DNA of 64,000 nt from Polaribacter marinus (GTDB lineage Bacteria > Bacteroidota > Bacteroidia > Flavobacteriales > Flavobacteriaceae): contig NZ_JAKQYM010000001.1 of assembly GCF_022662535.1 (NCBI RefSeq), positions 620,001-684,000 of the forward strand. Reading direction: 5' to 3'. The notes beneath the pieces were generated by a model that saw only the letters and a program-made list of their open reading frames with translations, made no database searches and was not told the origin of the DNA. Shown in pieces: positions 63,693 through 64,000 of the stretch. The translations under genes were made by a program, and so were the position numbers. Positions within the stretch are counted from its first letter, which is position 1. The number at the start of each line of letters is the position of its first letter.

Positions 63693-64000
63693 AAAAGTTT
63701 TTTTACTGATTTCAATTATATTTTTCACAAATTCAATCTGTGCATCTTTTATTTATGTCCCAATGAATCATGACAATCAGAAAAATCATTTAAAAGCTTA
63801 CGGAATAGTTTATTATTCTTTAGAAGTCGGTTTAAAATCAAAATGGTTACTAAATTATGATGGAGGTGCATTTCTTATTGAAAACAATAAAATTGTAGAA
63901 AATGAATGTAAAATTCGTGGAGTTTCTTATCAAGTAATTTCAGATGCGAAAGCTCAACTTATTTTACAAGAAATAGCATCACCTTCGTCAAATCAAGATG
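63685..64000 (+). CDS. flavobacterial 'asparagine synthetase B'-type secreted protein, N-terminal part
   Basis: Open to the right edge of the window; about 105 residues are visible. Signal peptide (residues 1-20: LLISIIFFTNSICA), then FIYVPMNHDNQKNHLKAYGIVYYSLEVGLKSKWLLNYDGG and IRGVSYQVISDAKAQLILQEI (each read in pieces). This matches the start of a flavobacterial family usually labelled asparagine synthetase B in databases. The signal peptide and the absence of an N-terminal catalytic Cys (true AsnB begins with Cys after Met) argue against that enzyme function. The start is ATG 63685, overlapping the upstream stop. Confidence 0.75.
   Translation, partial: MFRKVFLLISIIFFTNSICASFIYVPMNHDNQKNHLKAYGIVYYSLEVGLKSKWLLNYDGGAFLIENNKIVENECKIRGVSYQVISDAKAQLILQEIASPSSNQD

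Noticed and set aside
63685..64000. True asparagine synthetase B
   Set aside because: It has a signal peptide and no N-terminal catalytic Cys; the usual label is probably a database error.
1..64000. tRNA or rRNA genes, CRISPR arrays, insertion sequences, integrases, phage genes, toxin-antitoxin or restriction systems
   Set aside because: I looked for them on both strands and saw none; base composition is even and gene content is chromosomal core plus surface proteins.

Overview
This window is a strongly AT-rich chromosomal segment of a marine-type member of the Flavobacteriaceae (Bacteroidota), close in style to Polaribacter or Tenacibaculum. The evidence is: type IX secretion (T9SS) C-terminal sorting domains, many short-leader lipoproteins and secreted repeat proteins, Bacteroidota-type promoter cores (TAnnTTTG) instead of the E. 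coli -10/-35 pattern, no obvious Shine-Dalgarno usage, and a housekeeping gene set (spoT-fur-purA, dnaB next to an asnB-like gene, single-chain purL) of flavobacterial type. I see no tRNA, rRNA, CRISPR array, insertion sequence, integrase or phage gene. The genus name is an inference.

Layout. 1-4 kb: end of aconitase, an M23 peptidase without signal peptide, a Crp/Fnr regulator, a duplicated-domain lipoprotein and a small secreted protein. 4-10 kb: two tandem long-chain acyl-CoA synthetases, a secreted pentapeptide-repeat protein and a GIN-domain protein. 10-15 kb: a threonine/serine-exporter-like membrane protein and purL. 15-20.6 kb: two tandem T9SS-exported endonuclease I proteins with FN3 and lamin-tail domains, behind an RsmB-type rRNA methyltransferase. 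20.7-30.7 kb: two huge tandem surface proteins (892 and 2307 aa) sharing a fourfold array of a ~170-residue domain that I cannot assign to a named family. 30.7-40.5 kb: recG, a DUF3124 lipoprotein, HMG-CoA lyase, a 5'-nucleotidase lipoprotein, guaB, a class III aminotransferase and an OstA/LptA-like protein. 40.5-47.4 kb: a nitrite-reduction and nitrosative-stress locus. 47.4-64 kb: purA, a Fur-family regulator, spoT, an M48 peptidase, a glycoside-hydrolase-like lipoprotein, polyphosphate glucokinase, a SpoU methyltransferase, tandem amidohydrolases, a DUF3810 metalloprotease-like protein, dnaB, a small membrane protein and the start of an asnB-like gene.

The most coherent system is the divergent locus at 40.5-47.4 kb. 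An Rrf2 regulator with three cysteines and a polytopic His-rich membrane protein are read leftwards. A lipoprotein copper nitrite reductase fused to cytochrome c, NirV, a SCO copper chaperone carrying a heavy-metal-binding domain, a RIC di-iron repair protein and an outer-membrane porin-like protein are read rightwards. The shared 152-bp promoter region holds two copies of one inverted repeat. One overlaps the rrf2 promoter core and the other sits just downstream of the nirK core. An Fnr-like dyad lies at the right distance for a class II activator. This reads as a nitrite-to-NO module with its own NO sensing and damage repair.

Other points worth attention: the DnaB helicase ends in an SSB-like acidic tip (DDDVPF); three amidohydrolase domains sit in tandem but only one keeps its metal ligands; several housekeeping genes have the TAnnTTTG core only 2-5 nt from the start codon, which predicts leaderless mRNAs; and at least three genes start with TTG.
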